Of a stretch of DNA of 64,000 bases, positions 55,881 to 64,000 are shown piece by piece. Made by a program: the position numbers and the translations under genes. The notes below the pieces were generated by a model. That model was not told where the DNA came from. It ran no database searches and was given only the letters and a program-made list of their open reading frames with translations. The stretch comes from Bradyrhizobium sp. Gha (lineage in GTDB: Bacteria > Pseudomonadota > Alphaproteobacteria > Rhizobiales > Xanthobacteraceae), in contig NZ_FOQM01000002.1 in the NCBI RefSeq assembly GCF_900113735.1, forward strand, positions 310,001-374,000, given 5' to 3'. Position 1 is the stretch's first letter. Each line of letters begins with the position of its first letter.

Positions 55881-56390
55881 ATGGAACGTTTGCAAGCCGA
55901 AGGTGCTCTCGTTCAACTCAGCGAGCGGTTCACCAATTCCGCAGCATTCGGCCTGCTGTTCCGCGAGGGCATGGATCTCGTCGAAGAGACCGCCGCTTAT
56001 CTCGACGGCGCCGGCCGGACCGAGGCCAAGGCGCTCGACCGCGCCGTCAGCCTCACCTATGCGACCGAGAGCATGCGCCTGACCACGCGCCTGATGCAGC
56101 TCGCCTCTTGGCTGTTGCTGCATCGCGCGGTGAAGGAAGGCGAGATGACGCTGGTTCAGGCCAATCGCGAGAAGACCAAGGTCAAGCTCAGCGCCGCCGA
56201 TCCCGGCCCCCCCGACACGATCGAGAAGCTGCCGACGCAGCTGCAGGACCTGATCGATCGCTCGATGAGCCTGCAGACCCGCGTGCGCCGGCTCGACACC
56301 ACCATCCACACCCCGCCGGCCGACCACATCGCCATCGGCAATCCGCTGGTGCCGCAGCTCAACGCGCTGAAGGCCGCGTTCGAGCGGTAA
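55881..56390 (+). CDS. rcdA: DUF1465 family protein, RcdA-like
   Basis: A 169-residue helical protein of the DUF1465 family, which includes Caulobacter RcdA, an adaptor for ClpXP-mediated degradation of the cell-cycle regulator CtrA. Visible blocks are LSERFTNSAAFGLLFREGMDLVEETAAYLDG near residue 13 (parts: RFTNSAAFG, LFREGMDLVEE), YATESMRLTTRLMQLASWLLLHRAV near residue 61, and LIDRSMSLQTRVRRLD near residue 117. Orthology to RcdA is likely but not proven. It is preceded by the terminator and RNA candidate. Confidence 0.85.
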   Translation: MERLQAEGALVQLSERFTNSAAFGLLFREGMDLVEETAAYLDGAGRTEAKALDRAVSLTYATESMRLTTRLMQLASWLLLHRAVKEGEMTLVQANREKTKVKLSAADPGPPDTIEKLPTQLQDLIDRSMSLQTRVRRLDTTIHTPPADHIAIGNPLVPQLNALKAAFER

Positions 56391-56400
56391 GGTCGCCTCC

Positions 56401-56489
56401 TGTCATTGCGAGGAGCTCTTGCGACGAAGCAAATCCAGACCGCCTCCACGGAGACAGCCTGGATTTGCTTCGTTTCGCTCGCAATGACG
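56401..56489. repeat. Extragenic palindromic repeat, family 2
   Basis: An ~89-base inverted repeat beginning TGTCATTGCGAG and ending CTCGCAATGACGA; inner arms are GAAGCAAATCCAG and CTGGATTTGCTTC. It has the same plan as the copy at 49115. It lies between the convergent rcdA-like and rpmE genes. Confidence 0.8.
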
Positions 56490-56504
56490 AGAAGCCCCAA
56501 AAAC

Positions 56505-56536
56505 GAAAACGCCCCCGGTCTCCCGGGGGCGTTTTC
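56505..56536. terminator. Bidirectional terminator between rcdA-like gene and rpmE
   Basis: A 14-base-pair stem GAAAACGCCCCCGG/CCGGGGGCGTTTTC with a TCTC loop. A- and T-runs at the stem ends allow termination in both directions, chiefly for rpmE on the minus strand. Confidence 0.85.
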
Positions 56537-56557
56537 GTCTCCAGCCCTGCGGCCGGA

Positions 56558-56785
56558 TCAATCCTTTTTGAGGAAGCCCGAAAACTTCTTCTGGAACCGC
56601 GAAACGCGACCGCCGCGGTCCATGATCTGGGCATTGCCGCCGGTCCAGGCCGGGTGCGACTTCGGGTCGATGTCGAGGTTCAGCGTGTCGCCTTCCTTGC
56701 CCCAGGTGGAGCGGGTCAGGTACTCGGTTCCGTCGGTCATGACGACCTTAATCGTATGATAATCCGGATGAATTTCGGCTTTCAT
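56558..56785 (-). CDS. rpmE: 50S ribosomal protein L31
   Basis: A 75-residue ribosomal protein of the zinc-independent (C-minus) L31 type: [46 protein letters not shown] and a lysine-rich end. No CxxC zinc ligands are present, as usual for alphaproteobacteria. AGGAA seven bases upstream fixes the start within a longer open frame. It diverges from the ABC exporter gene and is followed by the bidirectional terminator. Confidence 0.96.
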   Translation of the reverse strand: MKAEIHPDYHTIKVVMTDGTEYLTRSTWGKEGDTLNLDIDPKSHPAWTGGNAQIMDRGGRVSRFQKKFSGFLKKD

Positions 56786-56986
56786 GGCAATTCCTGGGGC
56801 GCCCGGCGCCTTGCTTGAGTGACTATCGATGACGGATTTGCCGGGTCTATACCGCACAGGGGCCCCTAAAACAAGCCATTGTCGGAACAGCGGAACCGGG
56901 TCCTCCGCCCTAAGGGACATCCCGTATTTGCCTCGCCTCCTGCTGGGGCCTATGTGGAGCGAAGTCTCTCTTTTGGTCGGATTCCA

Positions 56987-58813
56987 ATGAGCGCAGTTGA
57001 ACGGCTTGAAACCAGGCCCGCAGAAGCCCCGTCGATCGAGGTGGAACTGATCGAGCAGCCTGAGAAAGGCCGCGCCAGGCTGCGGCCGCTGATGGCCCTC
57101 GCGCCTTACGTAGCCCGCTATCGCGGCCGCGCAGCGCTTGCTTTTGTCGCGCTGACGATCGCCGCGCTGACCACCCTGCTGGTGCCGGTCGCGGTGCGCC
57201 GGATGATCGATTTCGGCCTGACGCCTGAGGGCATCGCGCTGATCAACAGCTACTTCTCGGTGATGATCGCGGTCGTCGCCGTGCTCGCGCTCGCGAGCGC
57301 CTCGCGCTACTATCTCGTGATGACGATCGGCGAGCGCATCGTCGCCGATCTCCGGCGCGACGTGTTTGGGCACCTGCTGTCGCTGTCGCCGTCCTTCTTC
57401 GATTCCGCGCGCAGCGGCGAACTGGTGTCGCGGCTCACCGCCGATACGACGCAGATCAAATCCGCGGTCGGCGCCTCCGTGTCGATCGCGCTGCGCAACC
57501 TGATGATGTTTTTGGGCGCGGCAGCCATGATGGTCATTACCAGCCCGCGGCTGTCAGGCTTCGTGCTGCTGGCGATACCCGTGATCGTGCTGCCGCTGGT
57601 CGCGTTCGGGCGCTGGGTGCGGCGGTTGTCGCGCAACGCGCAGGACACGTTGGCCGATGCTTCGGCTTATGCCGGCGAGCTGGTCGGCGCGATCCGCACC
57701 GTGCAGGCCTATACCAGCGAAGGGCTGGCCGCGAAGCGGTTCGGCGGTGAGGTCGAGCAGGCCTACGAGGCCGCGCGCACCTCCACGCAAGCGCGCGCGG
57801 TTCTCACCGCCATCGTGATCTTCATCGTGTTCGCCAGCGTGGTCGCGATCCTCTGGATCGGCTCGCATGACGTGCTCACGGGCGCGATCACGCCCGGCCG
57901 GCTCGGCCAGTTCGTGCTCTATGCAGCCTTCGCGGCCGCAGGCCTCGGCCAGCTCAGCGAGGTCTGGGGCGAGGTGTCGGCGGCATCAGGCGCCGCCGAG
58001 CGCTTGTTCGAGATCCTGCACGTGAAGCCGGAGATTGCGGCACCCGCGTCGCCGCGCGCATTGCCCGTGCCGGGACGCGGCGAGGTCGGTTTCGATCACG
58101 TCAGCTTCGCCTATCCGGCACGGCCCGACGTGAAAGTGCTCGATGCCGTGTCGTTCACGGTCCGGCCCGGCGAGAAGGTCGCAATCGTCGGCCCGTCCGG
58201 CGCCGGCAAGAGCACGATCTTCCATCTGTTGCTGCGCTTCTACGATCCGCGCAGCGGCGCGATCTCGCTCGACGGCGTGCCGGTGAAATCAGCCGACCCG
58301 CGCGACTTCCGTTCCCGCATCGCTCTGGTGCCGCAGGAATCCAACGTGTTCGCCGCAAGCGCCCGCGAGAACATCCGCTTCGGCCGGCCCGATGCTGATG
58401 ACGCCGAGGTCGAGCGCGCCGCCGAGCTTGCACACGCCAGCGAGTTCATCCGCCGCCTGCCCGAAGGCTTTGACACGCCACTCGGCGAGCGCGGTGTGAC
58501 GCTGTCCGGCGGCCAGCGCCAGCGCATCGCGATCGCGCGCGCCATCCTGCGCGATGCGCCGCTCTTGCTGCTGGATGAAGCGACTTCAGCGCTCGACGCG
58601 GAAAGCGAGACGCTGGTGCAGACCGCGCTCGAAGAGCTGATGGCCCATCGCACCACGCTGGTGATCGCGCATCGCCTCGCCACCGTTCTCTCCTGCGACC
58701 GCATCCTGGTGATGGATCAGGGCAAGATCGTCGAGCACGGCACACATGCCGAGCTCGTGGCGGCGAACGGGCTCTATGCGCGGCTGGCGAGATTGCAGTT
58801 CGAGGGGGTGTGA
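56987..58813 (+). CDS. ABC exporter, fused permease and ATPase (MsbA-like)
   Basis: A 608-residue half-transporter. The N-terminal membrane domain (residues ~40-335) has six helices and a [29 protein letters not shown] block (parts: [14 protein letters not shown]). The ATPase has Walker [10 protein letters not shown] near residue 402, signature [16 protein letters not shown] near residue 505 and Walker [13 protein letters not shown] near residue 525. A homodimer exporting lipids or other hydrophobic molecules is likely; the close type is the alphaproteobacterial MsbA/AprD-like group. I chose the ATG giving [11 protein letters not shown]. Confidence 0.92.
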   Translation: MSAVERLETRPAEAPSIEVELIEQPEKGRARLRPLMALAPYVARYRGRAALAFVALTIAALTTLLVPVAVRRMIDFGLTPEGIALINSYFSVMIAVVAVLALASASRYYLVMTIGERIVADLRRDVFGHLLSLSPSFFDSARSGELVSRLTADTTQIKSAVGASVSIALRNLMMFLGAAAMMVITSPRLSGFVLLAIPVIVLPLVAFGRWVRRLSRNAQDTLADASAYAGELVGAIRTVQAYTSEGLAAKRFGGEVEQAYEAARTSTQARAVLTAIVIFIVFASVVAILWIGSHDVLTGAITPGRLGQFVLYAAFAAAGLGQLSEVWGEVSAASGAAERLFEILHVKPEIAAPASPRALPVPGRGEVGFDHVSFAYPARPDVKVLDAVSFTVRPGEKVAIVGPSGAGKSTIFHLLLRFYDPRSGAISLDGVPVKSADPRDFRSRIALVPQESNVFAASARENIRFGRPDADDAEVERAAELAHASEFIRRLPEGFDTPLGERGVTLSGGQRQRIAIARAILRDAPLLLLDEATSALDAESETLVQTALEELMAHRTTLVIAHRLATVLSCDRILVMDQGKIVEHGTHAELVAANGLYARLARLQFEGV

Positions 58814-58837
58814 GGCCCGGCTCTTTCGCCACCCACA

Positions 58838-58940
58838 GTGTCATCACCCGCGAAAGCGGGTGATCCAGTACTCCGAGACACCAGTGATGAACCGAGAAGC
58901 CGCGGCGTACTGGATTCCACGCCTTCACGGGGAATGACAG
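58838..58940. repeat. Extragenic palindromic repeat, family 1
   Basis: A ~103-base element: ends GTGTCATCACCCGC and GGGGAATGACA, with hairpins CACCCGC GAAA GCGGGTG and a weaker second arm pair TTCCACGCC/GGGGAA. The spacer carries GTGATGAACCGAGAAG. It is the most divergent copy of the family here. Confidence 0.7.
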
Positions 58941-58958
58941 CGGAGTTTGTAGGCCCGC

Positions 58959-59240
58959 TTACGGACACTTCGGCGAGCCCATCGGCACGTTCGGCCACGG
59001 CCAGTTCTTCCAGCTGCCGCCCTCGCCGATGCAGGCCGAGCCGCCGTTGGCCGGAGCCGGACTGTCGGCCGGCGCAGGAGTGCGCGTTGGTGCAGACGAA
59101 CCGGTCGCCTCACTTGCCGACTCACTCGCCGTCTTGGACGGCGCCGCAAGCCGCTGATCGACATAAAGGGTCGACACATAGCCGGCGACGATGACGCCGA
59201 GAAACACCGAAGACCCCTTGGCCAGATCGCTCAGCCGCAT
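58959..59240 (-). CDS. Small secreted or membrane-anchored hypothetical protein
   Basis: A 93-residue protein with one hydrophobic helix near residues 9-27 (SSVFLGVIVAGYVSTLYV), a Ser/Ala/Pro-rich linker and a short conserved-looking C-terminus with CIGEGGSWKNWPWPN and a final PKCP. The two cysteines could form a periplasmic disulfide. GGAGAGG before the ATG supports the start. I do not recognise a named family. It is followed by the GNAT and motor-like genes upstream on the same strand. Confidence 0.65.
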   Translation of the reverse strand: MRLSDLAKGSSVFLGVIVAGYVSTLYVDQRLAAPSKTASESASEATGSSAPTRTPAPADSPAPANGGSACIGEGGSWKNWPWPNVPMGSPKCP

Positions 59241-59263
59241 CGATCCTCTCCATCTGCTTGCCG

Positions 59264-59710
59264 TCACGGCCGCCACACCATCTTCAGCACCGGCCGGCCC
59301 GATGTCGGGTTCACATCCTCGCCGGCATGGGCAAAGCCGTTGCGCTCATAGAAGCGGATGGCGCGGGCGTTGTCCTTGTTGACGAGCAGCGTGACACCCG
59401 ACGGTGACAGGCGTTTTGCTTCGTCGACCAGCAGATGCGCCGCATCCGAACCCCAGTGATTGGGGTCAACCACAAGCTGGTCGAGATAACCGTCCGCATC
59501 GATGGTCACGAAACCCGTCAGTACGCCATGTTGTTCCGAGACCACGATTTGGGCCTTCGGCACCAGCTCGTTGCGCCAGCGCGCGCGCCACCAGTCAAGG
59601 CGCGCAGTGAAGTCGATCTGCGGATAGGCCTGCTGCCAGGTGCGACGCCAGAGCTCGATCGTCGCCGCTTCGTCGGAGTCCACATAGGGTCGAAGGCGAA
59701 GCGCGCTCAC
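59264..59710 (-). CDS. GNAT family N-acetyltransferase
   Basis: A 148-residue acetyltransferase. It begins LRLRPYVDSDEAATIELWRRTWQQAYP, has the strand-helix block YLDQLVVDPNHWGSDAAHLLVDEAKRL (parts: LDQLVVDPNHWG) that binds acetyl-CoA, and VTLLVNKDNARAIRFYERNGF, the typical motif A-B ending. The substrate is unknown. Its start overlaps the stop of the preceding OmpA-type gene by one base, so it is part of the same transcript. Confidence 0.9.
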   Translation of the reverse strand: MSALRLRPYVDSDEAATIELWRRTWQQAYPQIDFTARLDWWRARWRNELVPKAQIVVSEQHGVLTGFVTIDADGYLDQLVVDPNHWGSDAAHLLVDEAKRLSPSGVTLLVNKDNARAIRFYERNGFAHAGEDVNPTSGRPVLKMVWRP

Positions 59711-60738
59711 TACCGCTCCGTCAGCTTCAGCTCGATGCGGCGGTTGCGCTTATAGGCCTCTTCGGTGTTGCCTGGGTCGAGCGGCTGGAATTCGGCGAAG
59801 CCGGCGGCGACCAGGCGCTGGGCAGGGACGCCGAGCGAGATCAGATATTGCACCACCGAGATCGCGCGCGCCGACGACAGGTCCCAATTCGACTTGAAGT
59901 TCGGGCCGTTGACCGGGCGCACGTCGGTGTGGCCGTCGACGCGCAGCACCCAGGCGATCTCGCTCGGGATCTTCTTGTCGAGCTCGATCAGCGCGGCCGC
60001 GACCGTGTCGAGTTCGGCCTTGCCCTCCGGCAGCAGCGTTGCCTGTCCGGTGTCGAAGAACACCTCGGACTGGAACACGAAGCGGTCGCCGACCACGCGG
60101 ATGTCAGGACGATTGCCGAGAATGGCGCGTAAGCGCCCGAAGAACTCCGAGCGGTAACGCGACAATTCCTGCACGCGCTGCGCCAGCGCCACGTTCAGCC
60201 GTGAGCCGAGATCGGCAATGCGGTTCTGCGATTCCTTGTCGCGCTTCTCGCTGGCATCTAACGCCTCTTCGAGCGCCGCCAATTGCCGGCGGAGCGCGCT
60301 GATCTGCTGGTTCAGCACCTCGATTTGCGCCAGCGCCCGCGCCGAGACCGCTTTCTCCGAGTCCAGCGCCTTGCCGAGCTCGGCGGTCTTTCCTTGCGCG
60401 TCGTTACCGGCATTGGCGAGCCCCTCATAGAGGCCCTTCATGCGGTCGCGTTCGCTCTCGGCCGAGGCGAGGCCGGCCTTGAGCTGCGAGACCTGGTCAT
60501 CGAGCGAGAGCTTGCCGAGCTTCTCCAGCGACAACAGCTCGGTGAGCTGGGCGATCTTGGCGTTGAGCTGCTCCAGGGCCTTGTCCTTGCCGGTCACCTC
60601 CTGCGACAGGAAGAACTGCACGACCAGGAACACCGAGAGCAGGAACACGATCGACAGCACCAGCGTCGACAGCGCGTCGACGAATCCGGGCCAGTAGTTG
60701 AAGGCGCCTTCGCTGCGGCGGCCGCGGGCTAGAGCCAT
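59710..60738 (-). CDS. MotB/OmpA-like peptidoglycan-binding stator-type protein
   Basis: A 342-residue inner-membrane protein. A single helix near residues 17-43 contains an aspartate at about position 21 (PGFVDALSTLVLSIVFLLSV), in the place of the ion-carrying Asp of MotB/ExbD. A ~150-residue coiled coil follows (ALEQLNAKIAQLTELL and SALRRQLAALEEALDASEKR), then a C-terminal OmpA domain with VFFDTGQATLLPEGK, RVDGHTDVRPV and NWDLSSARAISVVQYL for binding peptidoglycan. It lies 24 bases after the MotA/ExbB-like gene. The pair probably forms an ion-driven motor in the envelope. Confidence 0.88.
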   Translation of the reverse strand: MALARGRRSEGAFNYWPGFVDALSTLVLSIVFLLSVFLVVQFFLSQEVTGKDKALEQLNAKIAQLTELLSLEKLGKLSLDDQVSQLKAGLASAESERDRMKGLYEGLANAGNDAQGKTAELGKALDSEKAVSARALAQIEVLNQQISALRRQLAALEEALDASEKRDKESQNRIADLGSRLNVALAQRVQELSRYRSEFFGRLRAILGNRPDIRVVGDRFVFQSEVFFDTGQATLLPEGKAELDTVAAALIELDKKIPSEIAWVLRVDGHTDVRPVNGPNFKSNWDLSSARAISVVQYLISLGVPAQRLVAAGFAEFQPLDPGNTEEAYKRNRRIELKLTER

Positions 60739-60762
60739 GCTCGCCTCTCACATGCTGATTGC

Positions 60763-61797
60763 TTAACTCTTCTCGGGCTGGCGCGCGATGCGCTCCAGCA
60801 GGCGGCGGATCTCGCGGTTCTGCTCGCCTTGGCCATCGGCCCATTCGCGGATCATCTGCTGCTCGGTGCGCATATGTGAGACCAGCGCCTGGATCGCTTC
60901 GGCAAGGCTCGCCATGGCCGCCGTGGTGCCGCGGCTGGCACTGCCTTCCTCGAGCACGGAGCGCAGGCGGTCGACGGCGGCTTGCAGCTCGCCGCTGGCA
61001 ATGCCGCCGCCACTGTTCGCGACGGTGGCGACTTCGCCGCTGCCGTATTCGCGCACGGTGGTGGCGAGCCAGTCTTCGAGGTCGGTGTAGAAGCGGTTCT
61101 GCGCCTGGCTCGATTGCAGATCGAGGAAGCCGAGGATCAGCGAGCCGGCGAGACCGAACAGCGAGCTCGAGAACGAAATGCCCATGCCGCCGAGCGGGGC
61201 AGCCAAGCCCTCCTTCAGCGTGTCGAACAGCGCGCCGGCATCGCCGCCGACCTTGAGCCCGTCGATCACCTTGCCGACCGAGCCGACCGTCTCGATCAGG
61301 CCCCAGAAGGTGCCGAGCAGGCCGAGGAAGACCAACAGCCCCGTCATGTAGCGGGAAATGTCGCGGGCCTCGTCCAGGCGGGTTGCGATCGAATCGAGCA
61401 GATGCCGCATCGTCGTCTGCGTGATCGACATCCGCCCGGTGCGTTCACCGCCCAGGATCATCGCCATCGGCGCGAGCAGCCTGGGATGCCGGGCCGGTGC
61501 CAGGCCGGGATCGGCGATGCGGAAATTGTTGACCCAGGAGACCTCGGGATAGAGCCGGATGACCTGGCGGAAGGCCAGCACGATGCCGATGAACAGCACC
61601 GCCCCGATCAGGGCGTTCAGCCCGGGGTTGGCGAAAAAGGCCTGGATGATCTGCTTGTAGAGCACCACGCCCACCAGCGAGCACAGCACCAGGAAAACCA
61701 GCATCCGGACCAGGAAGACGCTGGGGGAGGATAGTTTCGTGTACTCGATGTTGAGGGAGGAGCGGGGCGAGGCGCCTGGCGGCATGGCCGGTATCAT
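60763..61797 (-). CDS. MotA/TolQ/ExbB-type proton channel protein
   Basis: A 344-residue membrane protein. Early helices near residues 26-46 and 51-73 are followed by a cytoplasmic loop and then the conserved MotA_ExbB region: YMTGLLVFLGLLGTFWGLIETVGSVGKVI near residue 147 (core GLLGTFWGLIETV) and APLGGMGISFSSSLFGLAGSLILGFLD near residue 195. The C-terminal ~100 residues are soluble. It is the partner of the downstream MotB/OmpA-like protein. The start could also be an ATG four codons further in. Confidence 0.88.
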   Translation of the reverse strand: MIPAMPPGASPRSSLNIEYTKLSSPSVFLVRMLVFLVLCSLVGVVLYKQIIQAFFANPGLNALIGAVLFIGIVLAFRQVIRLYPEVSWVNNFRIADPGLAPARHPRLLAPMAMILGGERTGRMSITQTTMRHLLDSIATRLDEARDISRYMTGLLVFLGLLGTFWGLIETVGSVGKVIDGLKVGGDAGALFDTLKEGLAAPLGGMGISFSSSLFGLAGSLILGFLDLQSSQAQNRFYTDLEDWLATTVREYGSGEVATVANSGGGIASGELQAAVDRLRSVLEEGSASRGTTAAMASLAEAIQALVSHMRTEQQMIREWADGQGEQNREIRRLLERIARQPEKS

Positions 61798-62020
61798 CCG
61801 TTACGAAAGCTTGCTTGCATCCCACACTATGGCACAGCGCCCGCCCAAAAAAAGCGCCGGATGTGCGGATTTCGGGAAGGAGGCGCGGAACCCAAAGCTG
61901 AAACCGGGCTTTGATACGCCACATAGGCTGCAAAACTTCGGCATCCCGCAGGCCGGGCTCGGCTTTTGCACGGCCATCGTGCTGCTTCCGGCCGCAGGGA
62001 CCTGGCCAGGGAGGGGCTGC

Positions 62021-63051
62021 GTGAGCGTTGTTTCCGCGATCATGGGGACTGCCGAACGCGTGCCGTTGCCCGACGTGGTGGTCCGCGCCGCAATCCAGGG
62101 CCTGTGCTCCCGCACCGCAACCCGCCTCGCGGCGCTTGATGCGGTCGACGATGCCGCGTTCGCCGGCCGGATGATGCTGCGGCCGATCACCGGGGACGCT
62201 GCTAGCATTGATATCAGGAATGTCGAATTGCCTGCGTCCTTCTTTGCGCAGGTGCTGGGCCCGAACCGCAAATACTCCTCCTGCTTCTACAAGACCGATG
62301 CGACGCCGCTCCAGGAAGCCGAGGAGGAGGCATTGCGCCAGACCGTCGCGCATGCCAGCCTCGCCGACGGGCAGACCATCCTCGAACTCGGCTGCGGCTG
62401 GGGTTCGCTGTCGCTGTGGATCGCGCGGCAGTTTCCGCATGCCAAGGTGACGGCTGTATCGAGCTCGCAATCGCAGCGCGCCTATGTCGAGGAGATCGCG
62501 CGGCAGCGCGGCCTGCTGAACCTGCGCGTCGTCACATCAGACATGAACGTGTTCGCGCCGGAGGGCCAGTACGACCGCATCGTCTCGGCGAGATGTTCGA
62601 GCACATGACGAACTGGCGCGAGCTGATGACGCGCGTGCGATCATGGCTGGCACCCGAGGGGCGCTTCTTCATGCACATCTTCACCCATCGCGCCGGCTCC
62701 TATGTCTTCGACCGCACCAATCGCGAAGACTGGATCGCGCAGCATTTCTTCACCGGCGGCGTGATGCCGAGCCATCAGCTCGTCAGGCAATATGACGATA
62801 TCTTCCGGATCGAGAAGGAATGGCGCTGGAGCGGCACTCATTATCGGCGGACGGCAAACGACTGGCTCGCCAATTTCGACGCGCATCGCGACGCGATCGA
62901 ATCCTCCTTGCGCAACGTCTACGGCGAGGACATCGCGCTGTGGATGCGGCGCTGGCGCTGGTTCTTTCTCGCCACCGCAGGCCTGTTTGGTTACGCCGAC
63001 GGAACGGAGTGGGGCGTCAGCCACTACAGGATGAAGGCGGCGGTCGACTGA
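62021..63051 (+). pseudogene. cfa: Cyclopropane-fatty-acyl-phospholipid synthase, frameshifted
   Basis: Two reading frames together encode a SAM-dependent methyltransferase of the CFA synthase family. The first (from GTG 62021, with GAGGGG upstream) carries YSSCFYKTDATPLQEAEEEAL and the SAM-binding ILELGCGWGSLSLW. It reads ...YDRIVSARCSST and stops at 62608. The second continues with EMFEHMTNWRELMTR and ends at 63051. An intact relative would read DRIVSVEMFEHM, so one base is missing near 62588. Repaired length would be ~343 residues. It may be an inactive gene or a sequencing error; the rest of both parts looks conserved. Confidence 0.82.
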
Positions 63052-63281
63052 TCGCGATGTTCTGTCGCAGCGCGCGATGATGGAACCTGACTCACAATCC
63101 GGTGAATCCAAAAAATCAGCCTGAACTCAGCGCCATAGCCGCGTGTGACATTGAGCCGCCCGCGCGATCCGTTGCGTCGCAGCGCGTCCCTTCTATTTTG
63201 GCGGCACCAGTCGCGATGATGGTCCAGAACGGGCTCGCGCGACGCTCGATCAGTTTCAATAATCTTGGGGCACTCAACTTC

Positions 63282-64000
63282 ATGTCAGGAATTCGAGCGC
63301 GATCGGCATGCGTTGCAATGATGCTCGCGGCCTTTGCGCCGCTGCTATCTGCCTGCGACGAATCTTCGTCCGCCGTCTCTGCCGCGCAGCCCATCGAGCC
63401 CGATGTCAGCATCGTCACGGTCAAGCCGCAACCGCGCGCCGTGGTTCGTGAGCTGCCCGGTCGGATCTCGCCGACGCGCGTTGCCGAGGTGCGGCCGCGT
63501 GTGTCAGGTATCGTGGTCGAGCGGTTGTTTCGCCAGGGCGGCGAGGTGAAGGCGGGCGATCCGCTCTATCGGATCGATCCGCGTCCGTTCGAGGTCGAGG
63601 TGATGGCCAACGAGGCGGCGCTTGCCAAGGCCGATGCTGCGTTGAAGCAGGCGCAGCAGCAGGCGCGCCGTATCGCGACGCTGACCAGCCAGCGCGCCGC
63701 GCCCGAAGCCGAGAACGAAAAGACCATCGCCGCCGAGCTACAGGCCAAGGCCGAAGTGGAAGGGCGCAAAGCCGAGCTCGCACGGGCAAAGCTCAACCTC
63801 GATTATGCGACCGTGCGCGCCCCGATCGACGGCGTGGTCGGCGCGGCGCTGGTCAGCGAAGGCGCGTTGGTCGTGCAGAACGAGACCAACCTCGCCACCG
63901 TGCAGCAACTCGATCCTGTCTATGCCGACTTCACCCAGTCGGTGACGGAGCTCAATCAGCTGCGTCGCGCTTTCGAGAGCGGCGATCTCGATCGCATCGC
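63282..64000 (+). CDS. RND efflux periplasmic adaptor subunit, partial at 3' end
   Basis: The first ~239 codons of a membrane-fusion protein; the gene runs past the window end. Residues 1-25 are a lipoprotein signal with lipobox LLSAC. Then come the adaptor hallmarks: ISPTRVAEVRPRVSGIVVERLFRQGGEVKAGDPLYRIDP, here in shorter view VRPRVSGIVVERL near residue 66, a helical hairpin rich in Ala/Lys/Gln, and LDYATVRAPIDGVVGAALVSEGALV near residue 175. It should link an RND pump to an outer-membrane channel. In-frame ATGs 63 and 66 bases upstream are less likely starts. The pump gene is expected just beyond. Confidence 0.88.
   Translation, partial: MSGIRARSACVAMMLAAFAPLLSACDESSSAVSAAQPIEPDVSIVTVKPQPRAVVRELPGRISPTRVAEVRPRVSGIVVERLFRQGGEVKAGDPLYRIDPRPFEVEVMANEAALAKADAALKQAQQQARRIATLTSQRAAPEAENEKTIAAELQAKAEVEGRKAELARAKLNLDYATVRAPIDGVVGAALVSEGALVVQNETNLATVQQLDPVYADFTQSVTELNQLRRAFESGDLDRI

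Noticed and set aside
59264..61797. Zorya antiphage system
   Set aside because: Only ZorA/ZorB-like components are seen; no ZorC, ZorD or ZorE follows. The next genes are a GNAT enzyme and a small hypothetical protein.

Overview
The window is high-GC DNA that reads as a chromosomal segment of a Bradyrhizobium-like alphaproteobacterium (Nitrobacteraceae). The assignment rests on gene content and order: a urt urea-transport operon running into urease genes, a cysG-DUF2849-cysI-DUF934-cysH block divergent from cysD-cysNC, OpgC, DUF2865, DUF1465/RcdA, many DUF-type alphaproteobacterial proteins, and several copies of extragenic palindromes of a kind I associate with this group. I see no rRNA, tRNA, CRISPR array, insertion sequence or prophage.

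Region 1 (1-9.6 kb) is a nitrogen-from-urea module on the plus strand. The end of urtB is followed by urtC, urtD and urtE (ABC uptake of urea), then ureD, ureA, ureB, ureC, ureE, ureF and ureG (nickel urease and its maturation). Three extra genes sit inside it: a DUF559 nuclease bounded by inverted palindromes, an HD-domain putative (p)ppGpp hydrolase, both between ureB and ureC, and a small ABM-domain protein between ureC and ureE.

Region 2 (9.9-20.3 kb) holds envelope and signalling genes: a degenerate HWE histidine kinase, RidA, a TetR regulator, OpgC, a DUF883/small membrane protein pair, an AI-2E family permease, an L,D-transpeptidase, a DUF2865 protein, a chemoreceptor and a 51-residue membrane protein. 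Region 3 (20.3-34.4 kb) starts with malate synthase G. It continues with a complete sulfate assimilation locus: cysNC and cysD on the minus strand, and divergently cysG-DUF2849-cysI-DUF934-cysH followed by the sulfate ABC transporter sbp-cysT-cysW-cysA. Together these import sulfate, activate it, reduce it to sulfide and make the siroheme the reductase needs.

Region 4 (34.5-50.7 kb) is mixed housekeeping: a CAP lipoprotein, patatin, 3-hydroxybutyrate dehydrogenase, TauE/SafE exporter, polysaccharide flippase, DsbD-like protein, YqgE, a TfdA-type dioxygenase, two SDRs, a CsbD/DUF883-like stress protein, a DUF459 hydrolase, a lytic transglycosylase, GalU and a diguanylate cyclase. Region 5 (50.8-64 kb) holds a DUF7662 protein, an EAL protein with a broken GGDEF motif, a quinone oxidoreductase, DUF1192, a candidate small RNA, RcdA-like DUF1465, rpmE, an ABC exporter, a GNAT enzyme, a MotA/MotB-like ion-motor pair, a frameshifted cyclopropane fatty acid synthase gene and the start of an RND adaptor gene.

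The most notable items are the DUF559 gene enclosed by inverted repeats within the urease operon, the multi-hairpin terminator-ended RNA candidate near 55.7 kb, the stator-like pair, and the single-base frameshift in the CFA synthase gene.
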